The notes below the pieces were generated by a model, which saw nothing but the letters and a program-made list of their open reading frames with translations, ran no database searches and had not been told where the DNA came from. DNA of 64,000 bases from Methylobacterium nodulans ORS 2060 (lineage in GTDB: Bacteria > Pseudomonadota > Alphaproteobacteria > Rhizobiales > Beijerinckiaceae), in NCBI RefSeq assembly GCF_000022085.1, contig NC_011894.1:832501-896500 (forward strand). Direction: 5' to 3'. The stretch's first letter is position 1; the number at the start of each line of letters is the position of its first letter. Made by a program: the position numbers and the translations under genes. This document shows, piece by piece, positions 45,426-55,444 of this stretch.

Positions 45426-46156
45426 ATTCTCACTTTGCAGGCACGAAATCAAGCAAGGATCGGCAAATGATCTATTGCCGCCTACGATCAGAATGGAATA
45501 CCTGCGACCAGCCAGACACAAACTCCCGCGATGAGACCGACACATGCACATCTATTGTACTATCAGATATCAATCATGATTTTAGCACCGTATTTCTTTT
45601 CTCATACCCACAAATCATCATTCATACTCCTGCCACATTACCACATATCGTCTTTCCCTGACGCCCTAGTATTACAGCCCAATTGCGGGCGTTGTCTGGA
45701 CGGAGTACCGACCTTGGTGAGGCGAACCGATGCCGCGCTGGGCGTGCGGGCTGGACGAAGTGCCGGAGCGGATCGACGGCTGATTCGGTCCGATCGAGCC
45801 GTGGCGGCGCGCGGAACCGGGCAAGCACCTTGGACGGGCCTCTGAACCGATGCGGAGCCGTTCGTCGAGCGCAGATGTGTTGCCGGCACGCCTTTTCCGA
45901 AGCCGCATGACGAGTTCAGCATCATCTACGAAGACAATAATCCTTACCGGACGGAACAAACCTCCACGCCACCGCGTTGTTCGGGCCAAACGACTGCCTC
46001 ATCGCAGGCAACGCCATGCATTCGCTGCTGGCCGGAGCGACTGAACGCTCCCAAACTCAGTAAGAATCTATCAAAATATAAGCCTGAAAGGAAGGATTCA
46101 TCCTTCGTGCCCGCGCGGGATGATGCAATCGCCGCGCCGAATAGCGGAGTATGAGA
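45426..46156. other. 730-bp region without recognisable gene
   Basis: The first 230 bp are AT-rich, then the composition returns to GC-rich near 45670. Short frames show no codon bias or domain. The right end is the upstream region of the RTX gene, with GGAG 7 bp before its ATG at 46157. Confidence 0.4.
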
Positions 46157-48022
46157 ATGGCTTTGTCGGACACGGATTACTATGCGGCGCTGCGGGCCGC
46201 CAATCCCGACGTCGCGCCCATCCCGGGCATCGACGCGCCGGTGGGCTATATCGCGCGCGACACGCCGCCGCGATCGGCCGCCACGCTCGGCGCCGCCGAC
46301 GGCGTCTACTACAACAAGGCGCTCAACACCGTCGTGATCTACCAAGCCGGCGTCACCCTCGACAACATCGACTTCCGCGGCACCACGGTCTTCGTTCAGG
46401 CAAACGACGTCACCATCAGGAACTCCCTGTTCGACGCCGCGGTCGGGGCGGCGGCGGTGGTGGGCTACCCGGGCTACGCGAACCTCACCATCGACCACTC
46501 CACCTTCGACGGGCTCAAGCTCGACAAGTACTACAACGACTTCGTGGTGGCGCAGGGCCTCAACACCACCCTCACCAACAACGCCTTCCTCAATGCGCCG
46601 AGCGACGCGCTCTATCTCGAATCCGGGCGCGTGGCCGGCAACTACATCGCGGGCGGCGGCTACCAGACCGGGGCGCATGCCGACGGGATCTGGATCGGCA
46701 AGTCCACCGGCCCGATCACGATCGAGGGCAACCTGCTCGACTGGCGCTCGGCGGCGGACGCCAAGGTGCAGACCAACAATGCCCTGCGCATCACCGCCGA
46801 GAAGGGCGACGTCTCGAACGTGACGGTGCGCAACAACGTGCTGCTCGGCGGCAGCTACACGGTCTCGGTCACCGACACGGGGGCGGATGCCGGCAACGTC
46901 GCGGGCGTGAGTGTCACGGGCAACGTCGTGGACGAGGGGCAGTGGGGCAACCTGTTCTTCAGCGACCGGCCCGGCGACCTCGTCTATGCGGGCAACCACG
47001 ACAGGTTCGGGATCCCGCCGCGGGCGGGCACCGCCTCGACCGGTCCGACGCTCGCGGCCCTGACCGACGGCACCACCCGGCAGGTGGGCAGTGCCCAGAA
47101 CGACGCGCTCCTGGGCAGCGCCGGGCGCGACTTCATCCAGGGCGGCGACGGGCAGGACTGGATCTCGGCCGGCGGCGGCGGCGACGTCATCGAGGGCGGC
47201 GCCGGGCGCGACTACCTGTATGGCGATGCGGGAGCGGACAGCTTCCTGTACCGGGCCTGGACGGACGGCCGCGACCTGATCAGCGACTTCGTGCCTGGCG
47301 CGGACAAGATCCGGCTGGTCGACCTGCCGGGCGCGCCGCAGGAGGCGTCGTCCTGGACCTGGCTCGGCGAGCGGCGCTTCGACGGCAACCCCTGGGAACT
47401 GCGCGCCGTGGCGACCGCGACCGGCACCACGATGGTCGAGCTCGACCGCGACGGCGACATGACGGCGGATTTCGAGATCGAGTTCTCGGGCCAGCACAGT
47501 TTCACGGCGGCGGATTTCATCCTGGGGATCGGCACGGCGGCGGTGCCGGTGAACACGCTGACGGGCACCGACGGGGCGGATGTGCTGACGGGCAGCGCGC
47601 AGGCCGACCTGATCCAGGGCGGCGCGGGCGGCGACTCGATCAAGGCCGGGGATGGCGACGACACGATTCTCGGCGGCGCGGGCAAGGACATCATCGCGAC
47701 GGGGGCCGGGCGCGACCGCCTGGTTTATGAGACGATCACCGACAGCCTGCCGCAGAGCCGGGACTACCTCACCGATTTCACGCAGGGGCAGGATCAGCTG
47801 GATCTGGCGGCGATCGATGCGGTCGACGGCACGCCGGCGAACGAGGCCTTCACCTGGCTCGGCACGGGCGCGTTCGATGGCCGGGCGGGGGAGTTGCGCT
47901 ATGGCACCACCGCGGCCGGCTCGACCCTGATCCAGGCGGACATCACCGGGGACAAGGTCGCCGATTTCGCCGTGGAGCTCGCCGGCGCCATTCCGCTGAA
48001 ACCCTCCGATTTCGTGCTCTAG
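46157..48022 (+). CDS. beta-helix protein with RTX calcium-binding repeats
   Basis: The protein is about 621 aa. Residues 30-280 form a right-handed parallel beta-helix (repeating NNAFLN, NVTVRNNVLLGG, GVSVTGNVV patterns), as in polysaccharide lyases. Two blocks of RTX nonapeptides follow (GSAGRDFIQGGDGQDWISAG near 320, and DVLTGSAQADLIQGGAGGDS near 475), each followed by a Trp-rich module (SSWTWLGERRFDG; AFTWLGTGAFDG). RTX repeats bind Ca2+ and direct secretion by a type I system, not present in this window. It is probably an exported glycan-binding or lyase-like protein. The stop codon lies in a CTAG-headed repeat. Confidence 0.88.
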   Translation: MALSDTDYYAALRAANPDVAPIPGIDAPVGYIARDTPPRSAATLGAADGVYYNKALNTVVIYQAGVTLDNIDFRGTTVFVQANDVTIRNSLFDAAVGAAAVVGYPGYANLTIDHSTFDGLKLDKYYNDFVVAQGLNTTLTNNAFLNAPSDALYLESGRVAGNYIAGGGYQTGAHADGIWIGKSTGPITIEGNLLDWRSAADAKVQTNNALRITAEKGDVSNVTVRNNVLLGGSYTVSVTDTGADAGNVAGVSVTGNVVDEGQWGNLFFSDRPGDLVYAGNHDRFGIPPRAGTASTGPTLAALTDGTTRQVGSAQNDALLGSAGRDFIQGGDGQDWISAGGGGDVIEGGAGRDYLYGDAGADSFLYRAWTDGRDLISDFVPGADKIRLVDLPGAPQEASSWTWLGERRFDGNPWELRAVATATGTTMVELDRDGDMTADFEIEFSGQHSFTAADFILGIGTAAVPVNTLTGTDGADVLTGSAQADLIQGGAGGDSIKAGDGDDTILGGAGKDIIATGAGRDRLVYETITDSLPQSRDYLTDFTQGQDQLDLAAIDAVDGTPANEAFTWLGTGAFDGRAGELRYGTTAAGSTLIQADITGDKVADFAVELAGAIPLKPSDFVL

Positions 48023-48055
48023 AGTACGTCCAGGAGAAGAGGACACCGGTTCTCC
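48019..48055 (+). repeat. second copy of the CTAG-headed dispersed repeat
   Basis: The sequence CTAGAGTACGTCCAGGAGAA followed by GAGGACACCGGTTCTCC matches the complement of the palindrome at 28257-28307 at most positions. Its CTAG contains the TAG stop of the RTX gene. The outer arm on the far side is degraded, leaving the inner GGAGAA/TTCTCC stem. Confidence 0.65.
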
Positions 48056-48096
48056 GGCACCTTTTCTCCGTCCGGACATCCGACACATCACAGACC

Positions 48097-48138
48097 GAGA
48101 GTCTGTCAGGCGCTTCTCGAAGGGCCCGACAGACTCTC
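48097..48138. terminator. hairpin between convergent genes
   Basis: Perfect 11-bp arms GAGAGTCTGTC and GACAGACTCTC surround a 20-base loop, between the RTX gene (plus) and the copper ATPase (minus). It probably works as a bidirectional terminator. Confidence 0.6.
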
Positions 48139-48201
48139 AGCATCATTCACCGAAATGTCCCACGGTTCGGCGCAAGGGAGCGCGAAAAGTCAAAGACTTG
48201 G

Positions 48202-48235
48202 GAGCCGTGGCCGTTTCAACCAACGGGCACGGCTC
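48202..48235 (-). terminator. terminator hairpin of the copper ATPase gene
   Basis: Arms GAGCCGTGGCCGTT and AACGGGCACGGCTC pair with one mismatch around a 6-base loop (TCAACC). The hairpin reaches into the stop codon of the ATPase gene (TAG, 48235-48237, minus strand). Confidence 0.6.
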
Positions 48236-50706
48236 TAGATGTCCAGACTGCGCAGACGCAGGGCATTGCCGATCACGCTCACCGACGAGAGCGCCATCGC
48301 GGCCGCCGCGATGACCGGCGAGAGCAGGATCCCCAGGACCGGGTAGAGCACCCCGGCCGCCACCGGCACGCCGGCCGCGTTGTAGATGAACGCGAAGAAC
48401 AGGTTCTGGCGGATGTTGCTCATCGTGGCGCGCGACAGCCGCCGTGCCCGCACGATCCCGGTCAGATCGCCCTTGAGCAGAGTGATGCCGGCGCTCTCGA
48501 TTGCCACGTCCGTGCCGCTGCCCATCGCGATGCCGACATCCGCCGCAGCGAGCGCCGGGGCGTCGTTGACGCCGTCGCCGGCCATCGCGACCACCTGCCC
48601 CTGGGCCTGGTGGGCTTTGACGACGGCGCTCTTCTGGTCGGGCAGGACCTCGGCCTCGACCTCGTCGAGGCCGAGCCTGCGCGCGACGGCCTGAGCCGTG
48701 GTGCGGTTGTCGCCGGTCAGCATCACGATCCGGATGCCGTCGGCGCGCAGCGCCTTCAGCGCCTCCGGCGTGGTGGCCTTGATCGGATCGGCGATCGCGA
48801 TCACCCCGACAACCCGGCCGTCCACGCTCATGAAGATGGCCGTGGCGCCGTCCTGGCGCAGCGCCTCGGCCGGCGCGTCGAGCGGCCCCGTGCCGATGCC
48901 CTCCTCCGCCAGGAATTGCGCATTGCCGAGGCGGATGCGCCGGCCCTCGACGGTGCCCAGCACCCCCTTGCCGGTCGGGCTGTCGAAATCGCCGACCGAG
49001 GCCAGGGCGAGGCCCTGCTGCTCGGCCGCGGCGACGATCGCCACGGCCAGCGGGTGCTCGCTCACCCGCTCGACACTGGCGGCCAGCCGCAGGATCTCCG
49101 GCTCGGAAAAGCCCTCGGCCGACACCACCCGGGTCACCGCCGGCTTGCCCTCGGTGAGAGTGCCGGTCTTGTCGACCACCAGCGTGGTGACCTTCTCCAT
49201 CCGCTCCAGCGCCTCGGCGTTCTTGATCAGCACGCCTCCTTGAGCGCCGCGGCCGACGCCGACCATGATCGACATCGGCGTGGCCAGCCCGAGCGCGCAC
49301 GGGCAGGCGATGATCAGCACCGCGACCGCCGCCAGCAGGCCGTAGGTGAAGCGCGGCTCGGGACCGAAGGCGAACCAGGCGACGAAGGCCAGCACGGCGA
49401 TGCCGATGACCACCGGCACGAACCAGCCCGAGACCCGATCGGCCAGGCGCTGGATCGGCGCGCGGCTGCGCTGGGCCTCGGCGACCAGCTGGACGATGCG
49501 CGCCAGCATGGTGTCGCGGCCGACCTTCCTGGCCTCGATCACCAGCGCGCCGCTCCGGTTGAGCGTGCCGCCGATCACCGCCGCACCGACGTCCTTGCTC
49601 ACCGGCATGGCTTCACCGGTGACGAGCGCCTCGTCCACCGACGAGCGGCCCTCGACCACGGTGCCGTCGGCCGGGACCTTCTCGCCGGGGCGCACGCGCA
49701 GGCGGTCGCCGACCTGGACGGCGTCGAGCTGCACCTCCTCTTCTGAACCGTCGGGCCTAATGCGGCGCGCAGACTTCGGCGCCAAGTCGAGCAGGGCGCG
49801 GATTGCCCCGCTGGTGCTCTCCCGGGCGCGCAACTCGAGCACCTGGCCGAGCAGCACCAGCACGGTGATCACCGCCGCGGCCTCGAAATAGGCCGGCACG
49901 GCACCGTCATGGCCGCGCAGCGCGGCCGGGAAGATCCCCGGCGCCACGGTGGCGACCGCGCTGTAGAGCCAAGCCACGCCGGTGCCCATGGCGATTAGCG
50001 TGAACATGTTGAGGTTGCGGCTCTTCACCGACGCCCAGGCCCGTTCGAAGAACGGCCGGCCGCCCCACAGCACCACCGGGGTGGCGAGCACCAGCTGCAG
50101 CCAATTGGAATTCTGCTGGCCCAGGCGGTCGACCAGGCCGGTCAGGTGACCGCCCATTTCCAGCGCAAAGACCGGCAGGGTCAGCACCAGGCCGGTCCAG
50201 AACCGCCGGGTCATGTCGACCAGTTCTTCGCTCGGGCCCGTCTCGGCACCGACCAGTACCGGCTCCAGGGCCATGCCGCAGATCGGGCAGGCGCCCGGGC
50301 CGACCTGGCGCACCTCGGGGTGCATCGGGCAGGTGTAGATCGTGCCCTCGGGCACCGGCTCGGCCTTGGCCGCGGCACTCGCCGGGTCGAGGTAGCGGGC
50401 CGGATCGGCCTCGAACTTCGCCCGGCAGCCCGCCGAGCAGAAATAATACGGGTGCCCGTTGTGCTGGGCCCGGTGCTTGGCCGTGTGCGGGTCGACACTC
50501 ATGCCGCAGACTGGGTCCTTGATCGCGCCGCCCGCTTTGCTCGCCGCCCCGCCGTGCTGGTCAGGCGCAGGATGATCGTGCCCGTGATGGGCATGGCTGT
50601 GCGCCGCCGGAGCTGACGCGGCGGGCTTGTCCGGTCCGCCGCAGCAGCTGTGGGCACTCTGCGCGTGGCCGGTTCCAGATTCGGCAAGGGGTGCGCGGTT
50701 GGTCAT
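48235..50706 (-). CDS. copA: copper-translocating P1B-type ATPase with YHS domain
   Basis: The protein is about 823 aa. A His-rich N-terminus ([18 protein letters not shown]) is followed by a YHS domain ([37 protein letters not shown]) and a heavy-metal-binding domain ([20 protein letters not shown]). The P-type core follows, with TGEAMPV, the metal-site CPC in [13 protein letters not shown], the phosphorylated Asp in VVDKTGTL, an HP motif (SEHPLAVAI) and [12 protein letters not shown]. It exports Cu+ from the cytoplasm. The usual CXXC HMA domains are replaced by YHS and HMBD. It is divergent from cueR across a shared operator. The ATG at 50706 is chosen; an upstream ATG at 50748 would run through the operator. 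Confidence 0.94.
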   Translation of the reverse strand: MTNRAPLAESGTGHAQSAHSCCGGPDKPAASAPAAHSHAHHGHDHPAPDQHGGAASKAGGAIKDPVCGMSVDPHTAKHRAQHNGHPYYFCSAGCRAKFEADPARYLDPASAAAKAEPVPEGTIYTCPMHPEVRQVGPGACPICGMALEPVLVGAETGPSEELVDMTRRFWTGLVLTLPVFALEMGGHLTGLVDRLGQQNSNWLQLVLATPVVLWGGRPFFERAWASVKSRNLNMFTLIAMGTGVAWLYSAVATVAPGIFPAALRGHDGAVPAYFEAAAVITVLVLLGQVLELRARESTSGAIRALLDLAPKSARRIRPDGSEEEVQLDAVQVGDRLRVRPGEKVPADGTVVEGRSSVDEALVTGEAMPVSKDVGAAVIGGTLNRSGALVIEARKVGRDTMLARIVQLVAEAQRSRAPIQRLADRVSGWFVPVVIGIAVLAFVAWFAFGPEPRFTYGLLAAVAVLIIACPCALGLATPMSIMVGVGRGAQGGVLIKNAEALERMEKVTTLVVDKTGTLTEGKPAVTRVVSAEGFSEPEILRLAASVERVSEHPLAVAIVAAAEQQGLALASVGDFDSPTGKGVLGTVEGRRIRLGNAQFLAEEGIGTGPLDAPAEALRQDGATAIFMSVDGRVVGVIAIADPIKATTPEALKALRADGIRIVMLTGDNRTTAQAVARRLGLDEVEAEVLPDQKSAVVKAHQAQGQVVAMAGDGVNDAPALAAADVGIAMGSGTDVAIESAGITLLKGDLTGIVRARRLSRATMSNIRQNLFFAFIYNAAGVPVAAGVLYPVLGILLSPVIAAAAMALSSVSVIGNALRLRSLDI

Positions 50707-50746
50707 CGCCGGGGTCCTGTCGTGATCCTCTTGCCAGGCAGCCTGC

Positions 50747-50767
50747 ACCCTCCCATCATGGGAAGGT
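50747..50767. promoter_or_regulatory. CueR operator between copA and cueR
   Basis: This is a 21-bp near-palindrome ACCCTCCCAT-C-ATGGGAAGGT. On the minus strand it lies between a TTGACC -35 box (50769-50764) and a -10 region about 19 bp away, the long spacer typical of MerR-family promoters. The sequence closely follows known CueR/copper boxes. It should give copper-induced copA expression. Confidence 0.8.
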
Positions 50768-50787
50768 CAACAGGGGAGCAGGGAACG

Positions 50788-51216
50788 ATGAACATCGGGC
50801 AGGCGGCGCAGGCCTCGGGCGTGTCGGCGAAGATGATCCGCTACTACGAGAGCATCGGCCTGGTGCCGCCGGCCGGCCGCCGCGAGAGCGGCTACCGCGC
50901 CTACGGCCCGGCCGACCTGCACCGCCTGGGGTTTATCCGCCGGGCCCGCGACCTGGGGTTTTCGATCGAACGCATCCGGCTCCTGCTGGAATTGTGGAGC
51001 GATCAGGACCGGAGTAACGCCGAGGTGAAGGCGATTGCACTGACCCACATCAACGAGCTGGAGGAGCGCGCGCGCCAGCTGCAGGAGATGGCCGACAGCC
51101 TGCGCACCCTGGCCGATGCCTGTGAGGGCGATGGGCGGCCGGACTGCCCGATCATCAGGAGCCTGGAGAGCGGCGGGGCGCCGGCCTGTCATGGCGAACG
51201 CCCCGCACCGCATTAG
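50788..51216 (+). CDS. cueR: MerR-family copper efflux regulator CueR
   Basis: The 142-aa protein has the MerR winged helix (MNIGQAAQASGVSAKMIRYY, GYRAYGPADLHRLGFIRRAR), a long dimerisation helix and a metal loop near residue 112 (Cys in ADACEGDGRPDCPI), giving the two Cys that bind Cu+ in CueR. It activates the divergent copA promoter. The start ATG at 50788 lies just after the operator, so it probably autoregulates. Confidence 0.93.
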   Translation: MNIGQAAQASGVSAKMIRYYESIGLVPPAGRRESGYRAYGPADLHRLGFIRRARDLGFSIERIRLLLELWSDQDRSNAEVKAIALTHINELEERARQLQEMADSLRTLADACEGDGRPDCPIIRSLESGGAPACHGERPAPH

Positions 51217-51487
51217 GCCGACCCTCTGCCGGCAGCTCCCGCCGCGCCGAGACGGGCTCCTGATGATCGGCTCACCCGGCCTCCCGTCGCCCGCTCTCCC
51301 CTGTCCCGGGCGCATGCAGCGTCAGCGGAATGCGACCCCGGACCCAGCACGAGACTTGCCGCGTAGCGGCTCCGGCTTCCGGCACCGTTGCGCAGGGCGG
51401 TCGCTTCGCGACTTCTTCTGCTGGATCCCGGATCTCCTTCCGCTGGCGCTGCAGTCGTCCGGGAAAGGGGCGGGGAATCCAGGAATG

Positions 51488-52735
51488 TCATCGCAAGCCC
51501 CCGCCGATCCTCTCGGCCTCGGGTCTTCGCCGCAGCAGAAGCATGGCCGCGACGCCGATGATCGGGCCGGGCACCAGCATGAGGAAGCTCCACTGCCACC
51601 CGATCGCATCCACGGCGAGCGGCAGGACACGGATGGCGACGACCGTCAGGGCGAAGCCGATCCCGAGTTGCAGGGCGAGTGCCGTGCCCACGAGACGGGG
51701 ATCGCCGATCTCGGTGGCCATCGCGGAGAACTGAGCGGAATCGCCGACCACGCTGATGCCCCAGACCGCGCCGATCAGGAGAAACAGCCAGGCCGGCCCA
51801 TCGAAGGTGAAGCCGATCAGGAAAGCGCAAGCCCCAGACACCGCCATCATCCCGGCCGTGGTGGCGGTGCGCCCGATGCGGTCGGCCAGCACGCCCCCGA
51901 GGAGACATCCCACCACGCCGATCGCGACGACCCCGAAGGTCGCCAGGGACGGGAGCTTCGGATCCGTCAGTCCGCTCCGGGGCAGGGCATGGGCCGCGAA
52001 GGCGAGGAACCAGCTCCACATCGCGTAGAGCTCCCACATATGCCCGAAATAGCCGAGATTCGTCAGGAAGAGGCCGCGGTCGCGCAGGACAACTCCGATC
52101 TGCCGAGCCCTGAATGGCATCCGGGCGAAGGCATACGGCCCCTCGGTCGCGAAACCACCGAGGAGGAGCGCACCCGCCAGGGTGAGGGCGGAGGCACTCG
52201 CAACCACCGTGCGCCAGTCCAGCCCGGAGGCCAGCGCCCGCAGCAGATGCGGAAGCGCCGAGCCGAGGGTCAGCGCCCCGATGACCGCGCCGAGCGCGAG
52301 GCCACGGCCGCGCCGGTACCAGGTCGCGATCAGTTTCAGGGCCGGCGGGTAGATGCCGGCAAGAGCGAGGCCGGTGACGAAACGCGCGAGCAGGGCGCTC
52401 GCCGGCCCCGGCGCCCAGAGCAGGGCCAGGTTGGCCAGGGCGGCCAGTCCGGCGCTGGCAGCCATGATCCGGTGCAACGGCGCGCGGTCGACCAGACCCG
52501 AGATGCTGAGTCCGAGCGCCCCGACCACGAAGCCGATCTGCACGGCGTTGGTGAGCCAGGAGGCTTGGGCCTCGTCGAGGCCGAAGCTCGCGGCGAGCGG
52601 CGCGGTGACGGCGGTGGCCGAGAACCAGGTCGTCATCGACAGGACCAGGGCCGCGCAGACGAGAGCCAGCATCCGCCGGCCGGAAGCAGCCCCGGCCAGC
52701 GCGGCGCCGTCGGAGAGAGGGGTCGTCGCCGCCAC
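51488..52735 (-). CDS. major facilitator superfamily transporter
   Basis: The 415-aa protein has about 12 hydrophobic segments. MFS signature loops are visible: GLSISGLVDRAPLHR after helix 2 and LLGGVLADRIGRTATT after helix 8. The WYRRGRGLALGAVIGALTLG stretch resembles the drug and organic-acid exporter group. The substrate is unknown. The start is a GTG at 52735, 3 bp after a very small upstream frame. Confidence 0.88.
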   Translation of the reverse strand: MAATTPLSDGAALAGAASGRRMLALVCAALVLSMTTWFSATAVTAPLAASFGLDEAQASWLTNAVQIGFVVGALGLSISGLVDRAPLHRIMAASAGLAALANLALLWAPGPASALLARFVTGLALAGIYPPALKLIATWYRRGRGLALGAVIGALTLGSALPHLLRALASGLDWRTVVASASALTLAGALLLGGFATEGPYAFARMPFRARQIGVVLRDRGLFLTNLGYFGHMWELYAMWSWFLAFAAHALPRSGLTDPKLPSLATFGVVAIGVVGCLLGGVLADRIGRTATTAGMMAVSGACAFLIGFTFDGPAWLFLLIGAVWGISVVGDSAQFSAMATEIGDPRLVGTALALQLGIGFALTVVAIRVLPLAVDAIGWQWSFLMLVPGPIIGVAAMLLLRRRPEAERIGGGLR

Positions 52736-52738
52736 GGC

Positions 52739-52867
52739 TCAGGGCCTCTTCAACGGCACGGTGCAGGTCGGGGCGGTTCCGTCCTGGCAGAGCCCGCCGC
52801 GCTCGTTCACGACCGTGGTCTGCGGGGTCAGGGCCCAGGCGGAGGGCCTCGGATTCGGGTCGGTCAT
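52739..52867 (-). CDS. possible 42-aa peptide upstream of the MFS gene
   Basis: The frame starts MTDPNPRPSAWALTPQTTVV and contains two Cys about 10 residues apart, ending 3 bp before the MFS start. GGAGAGGCTCC lies before its ATG. Close coupling and a fair ribosome site are the only support; it may be a leader peptide or not coding. Confidence 0.35.
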   Translation of the reverse strand: MTDPNPRPSAWALTPQTTVVNERGGLCQDGTAPTCTVPLKRP

Positions 52868-53031
52868 GGAGCCTCTCCTCGGACGAGGCCGGACACGCCG
52901 CAAAGCCAGCCGCGCAGGTGGCAGAGCAGGTCATCCGAGCCAGAAACCAGTCGGGCGTGGAGCGGAATCCCCGGCAGGATCCGGGGTCGAGGGACCGCAG
53001 GCTGCCGAGGACTCGGCAGCCGGATTGCGGC

Positions 53032-54441
53032 TCACCCCGACAACGATGCCGTGAGCTGCCGGACGCCGGCCCGGCTCGCCTTCCCCGTGGGGCCGACCGG
53101 CAAGGTCTCGCTGAAAACCACGACGTCCGGGACCTTGAAGCGCTCCATCTGCGTGCCCGCCCAGCGCTTCAGCGCGTCGGGCGTCAGGCAGGTGCCCGGC
53201 TTCGGGACGACCACCGCGTGGATGGCCTCGCCGTAGCGCGCATCGGGAACGCCCGCGCAGAGCGCCGCCGCGACATCCTGATGGCGGCACAGCACGGTCT
53301 CGATCTCCATGGGAGAGATCTTGTTCCCGCCGCGGGACACGATTTCCTTCAGCCTGCCGACGAGTTCCGTGCAGCCGTCCGGGCGAAGCCGCGCGAGATC
53401 GCCCGAACGATAGTGGTCGCCATCGAAGGCGGCCGATGTCATCGCCGGATTGTCGAGGTAGCCGAGCATCCCGTAGGGCGTGCGGATCTGCAGCTCTCCG
53501 GTCTCGCCGATGGCTGCGACCGTTCCGTCATCACGGACGATCCGGAAGGCGACGTTCTCCGTCGGGTAGCCGATGGTGCCTGCGCCGGTTTCGCGCCAGG
53601 GAGGCAGGCAGAAATCGCACGAGCCCGTCTCGGTCGATCCGTAGAGATCGAACACACCTGCGTCCGGCCAAGCGTCATCGAGCGTCTCCTTGAGGGCCGG
53701 TCCGAGGCTCTCGCCGCCGGTCAACACCATCCGCAGCCGGGCCGCCCGCGGCAGCGCGCGCGCAGCCATGACGCGAAGCATCGATGGCACCGCCGCGAGA
53801 ATTGTGGCCTCGTGCGCGAGCAGGTCCTCCACGGTCTCGGGCGAGAACTTCTGCACGAGGACGAGAGTCGCCCCCGACCGGATCGCCAGCAGGCTGACCC
53901 AGATGCCGAAAATGAAGATCAGCTGCAGCGGCATCACCACGACATCGTCCTGCCGGAACGACAGGAGGCGATCGAGCGCTTCGATCTTTCCCGCGAGCGC
54001 GTCGTGGCCGAGGACGACCCCCTTCGGGACGCCTGTCGTTCCCGAGGTGAACACGATCAGCGCCGCGGATGCGAGAAGGTCGCGCGGCCGCGGTGCGTGA
54101 TCGGCAAGCCTGGTGATCGTCAGGCCATCGAGTTGAAAGCGTGCGCCCGTGGCCCGCCCGATGGCCTCGCGGGTCGTCGGGGAGGCCGCATGGTGGATCG
54201 GCACGGCGACGGCGCCAGCCAGCCAGATTCCCAGCATCACGCCGATGTCGGTCGCCCGGTTTGCAATGGTCAACTGAACAGGTTCGTGCGGCTGCACGCC
54301 TGCCGACCGGAGACGGTCGCGCACCGACTCGGCGAAAGCGGCGATGTCGGCCGGCGCCGCGCCGGGGCCGGCCGTCTCGCGCAGGTCCGCGCGAGAGTTG
54401 CGCAGCCACGCCATCAACCGTTCTGCAAGCGCTGCCGTCAT
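53032..54441 (-). CDS. AMP-dependent acyl-CoA synthetase/ligase
   Basis: The 469-aa protein has ANL-superfamily motifs: the P-loop IVFTSGTTGVPKG, DLYGSTETG, YRSGDLARLRPDG, the hinge ELVGRLKEIVSRGGNK and the catalytic Lys in VGPTGKASR. It activates a carboxylic acid as acyl-AMP and then acyl-CoA. It is shorter than average (about 500-550 aa), mainly at the N-terminus. Its ATG overlaps the enoyl-CoA hydratase stop (ATGA), so the two enzymes act in one pathway; the acid cannot be named. Confidence 0.88.
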   Translation of the reverse strand: MTAALAERLMAWLRNSRADLRETAGPGAAPADIAAFAESVRDRLRSAGVQPHEPVQLTIANRATDIGVMLGIWLAGAVAVPIHHAASPTTREAIGRATGARFQLDGLTITRLADHAPRPRDLLASAALIVFTSGTTGVPKGVVLGHDALAGKIEALDRLLSFRQDDVVVMPLQLIFIFGIWVSLLAIRSGATLVLVQKFSPETVEDLLAHEATILAAVPSMLRVMAARALPRAARLRMVLTGGESLGPALKETLDDAWPDAGVFDLYGSTETGSCDFCLPPWRETGAGTIGYPTENVAFRIVRDDGTVAAIGETGELQIRTPYGMLGYLDNPAMTSAAFDGDHYRSGDLARLRPDGCTELVGRLKEIVSRGGNKISPMEIETVLCRHQDVAAALCAGVPDARYGEAIHAVVVPKPGTCLTPDALKRWAGTQMERFKVPDVVVFSETLPVGPTGKASRAGVRQLTASLSG

Positions 54442-55259
54442 GACGCCTCTCCGGGGAAGCGAGCGTCGCGCCAAGCGAGCGCCGCCTTGAGGCCCTGCGC
54501 CCGGGCGACCTCGAAGAAAGCCTTCTTGTCGGGCGAGCCCTGCCCCTCGATGAGCAGATCGATGTCGAGCGCGGCCTCAAGGCCCTCGAGCATGCCGCGG
54601 ATCTCGATCGACCGGTTGAGCGCCCGCTTGGTTTCCTTGACCAGAACCGGATCGATGGCCGCGACGTGTCGGGCGAGCCGCAGGGCGGCCGCGTCGAGCT
54701 CCTCAGGGGGAACGACCCGATTGATCATGCCGATCTCGTAAGCCCGCGCGGCGCTGATCCTGTCCTGCCCGGTCAGGATGATCTCCTTCGCGACCTTGGG
54801 CCCGACGATCCAGGGAAGGATCATCACCACGATGCCGGCCCCGAACTTCAGCTCCGGCTCGCCGAAGAAGGCGTCCTGCGCCGCGATGGTCATGTCGCAG
54901 GCCAGGGCGAGCTCACAGGCGCCCGCGAGGCAGGGGCCGCGCACGGCCGCGATGGTCGGCTTCGGGCAATGCCAGAACCGCATCGGGACGTCGAAGTCCT
55001 TGCGCAGGATATCGCGCCATTGCGCCACGCCGGAGGGCTTCAGCTCCATCTGGTCCTTGAGGTCGAAGCCCGACGAGAAGGCCTCGCCCGCGCCCCGGAC
55101 GATCACGGCCCGGACGGCATCGTCCCGCTCGATCGCGTCCATGAGCGCGTCGAGTTCGGACAGCATCGTGGCGCTGATCGCATTCGTGCGTCCCGGCCGG
55201 TTGAGTGTGATCCGGCCGACGCCGTCGAATGTTTCGTAGAGGAGAGTGTCGTAGCTCAC
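54438..55259 (-). CDS. enoyl-CoA hydratase/isomerase family protein
   Basis: The 273-aa crotonase-fold protein has LNRPGRTNAISATMLSEL at the start of the fold, the oxyanion-hole segment RGAGEAFSSGFDLKD and the active-site region GPCLAGACELALACDMTIAA with a Glu in FGEPELKFGAG. It hydrates or otherwise processes an acyl-CoA. I chose the GTG at 55259, preceded by GGAGGAAAC; upstream sequence in frame is Arg-rich and unlike the family. Confidence 0.9.
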   Translation of the reverse strand: MSYDTLLYETFDGVGRITLNRPGRTNAISATMLSELDALMDAIERDDAVRAVIVRGAGEAFSSGFDLKDQMELKPSGVAQWRDILRKDFDVPMRFWHCPKPTIAAVRGPCLAGACELALACDMTIAAQDAFFGEPELKFGAGIVVMILPWIVGPKVAKEIILTGQDRISAARAYEIGMINRVVPPEELDAAALRLARHVAAIDPVLVKETKRALNRSIEIRGMLEGLEAALDIDLLIEGQGSPDKKAFFEVARAQGLKAALAWRDARFPGEAS

Positions 55260-55444
55260 GCCGTTTCCTCCGATTTCTTCTCTTTGGAGGCGGATCCGTC
55301 CCGGTGGACCGGATCCGGCTCTCGCTCTGCTTGATCTCGCCGCATCATCTGCAACGGACCGGCCTGCCCTTCTTCGAAAATGCTCCGGTCCGGCGTGGTT
55401 CGACATGGCGGTGCCGGCCACGCTCGGCACACAAGGCCCCCGCC

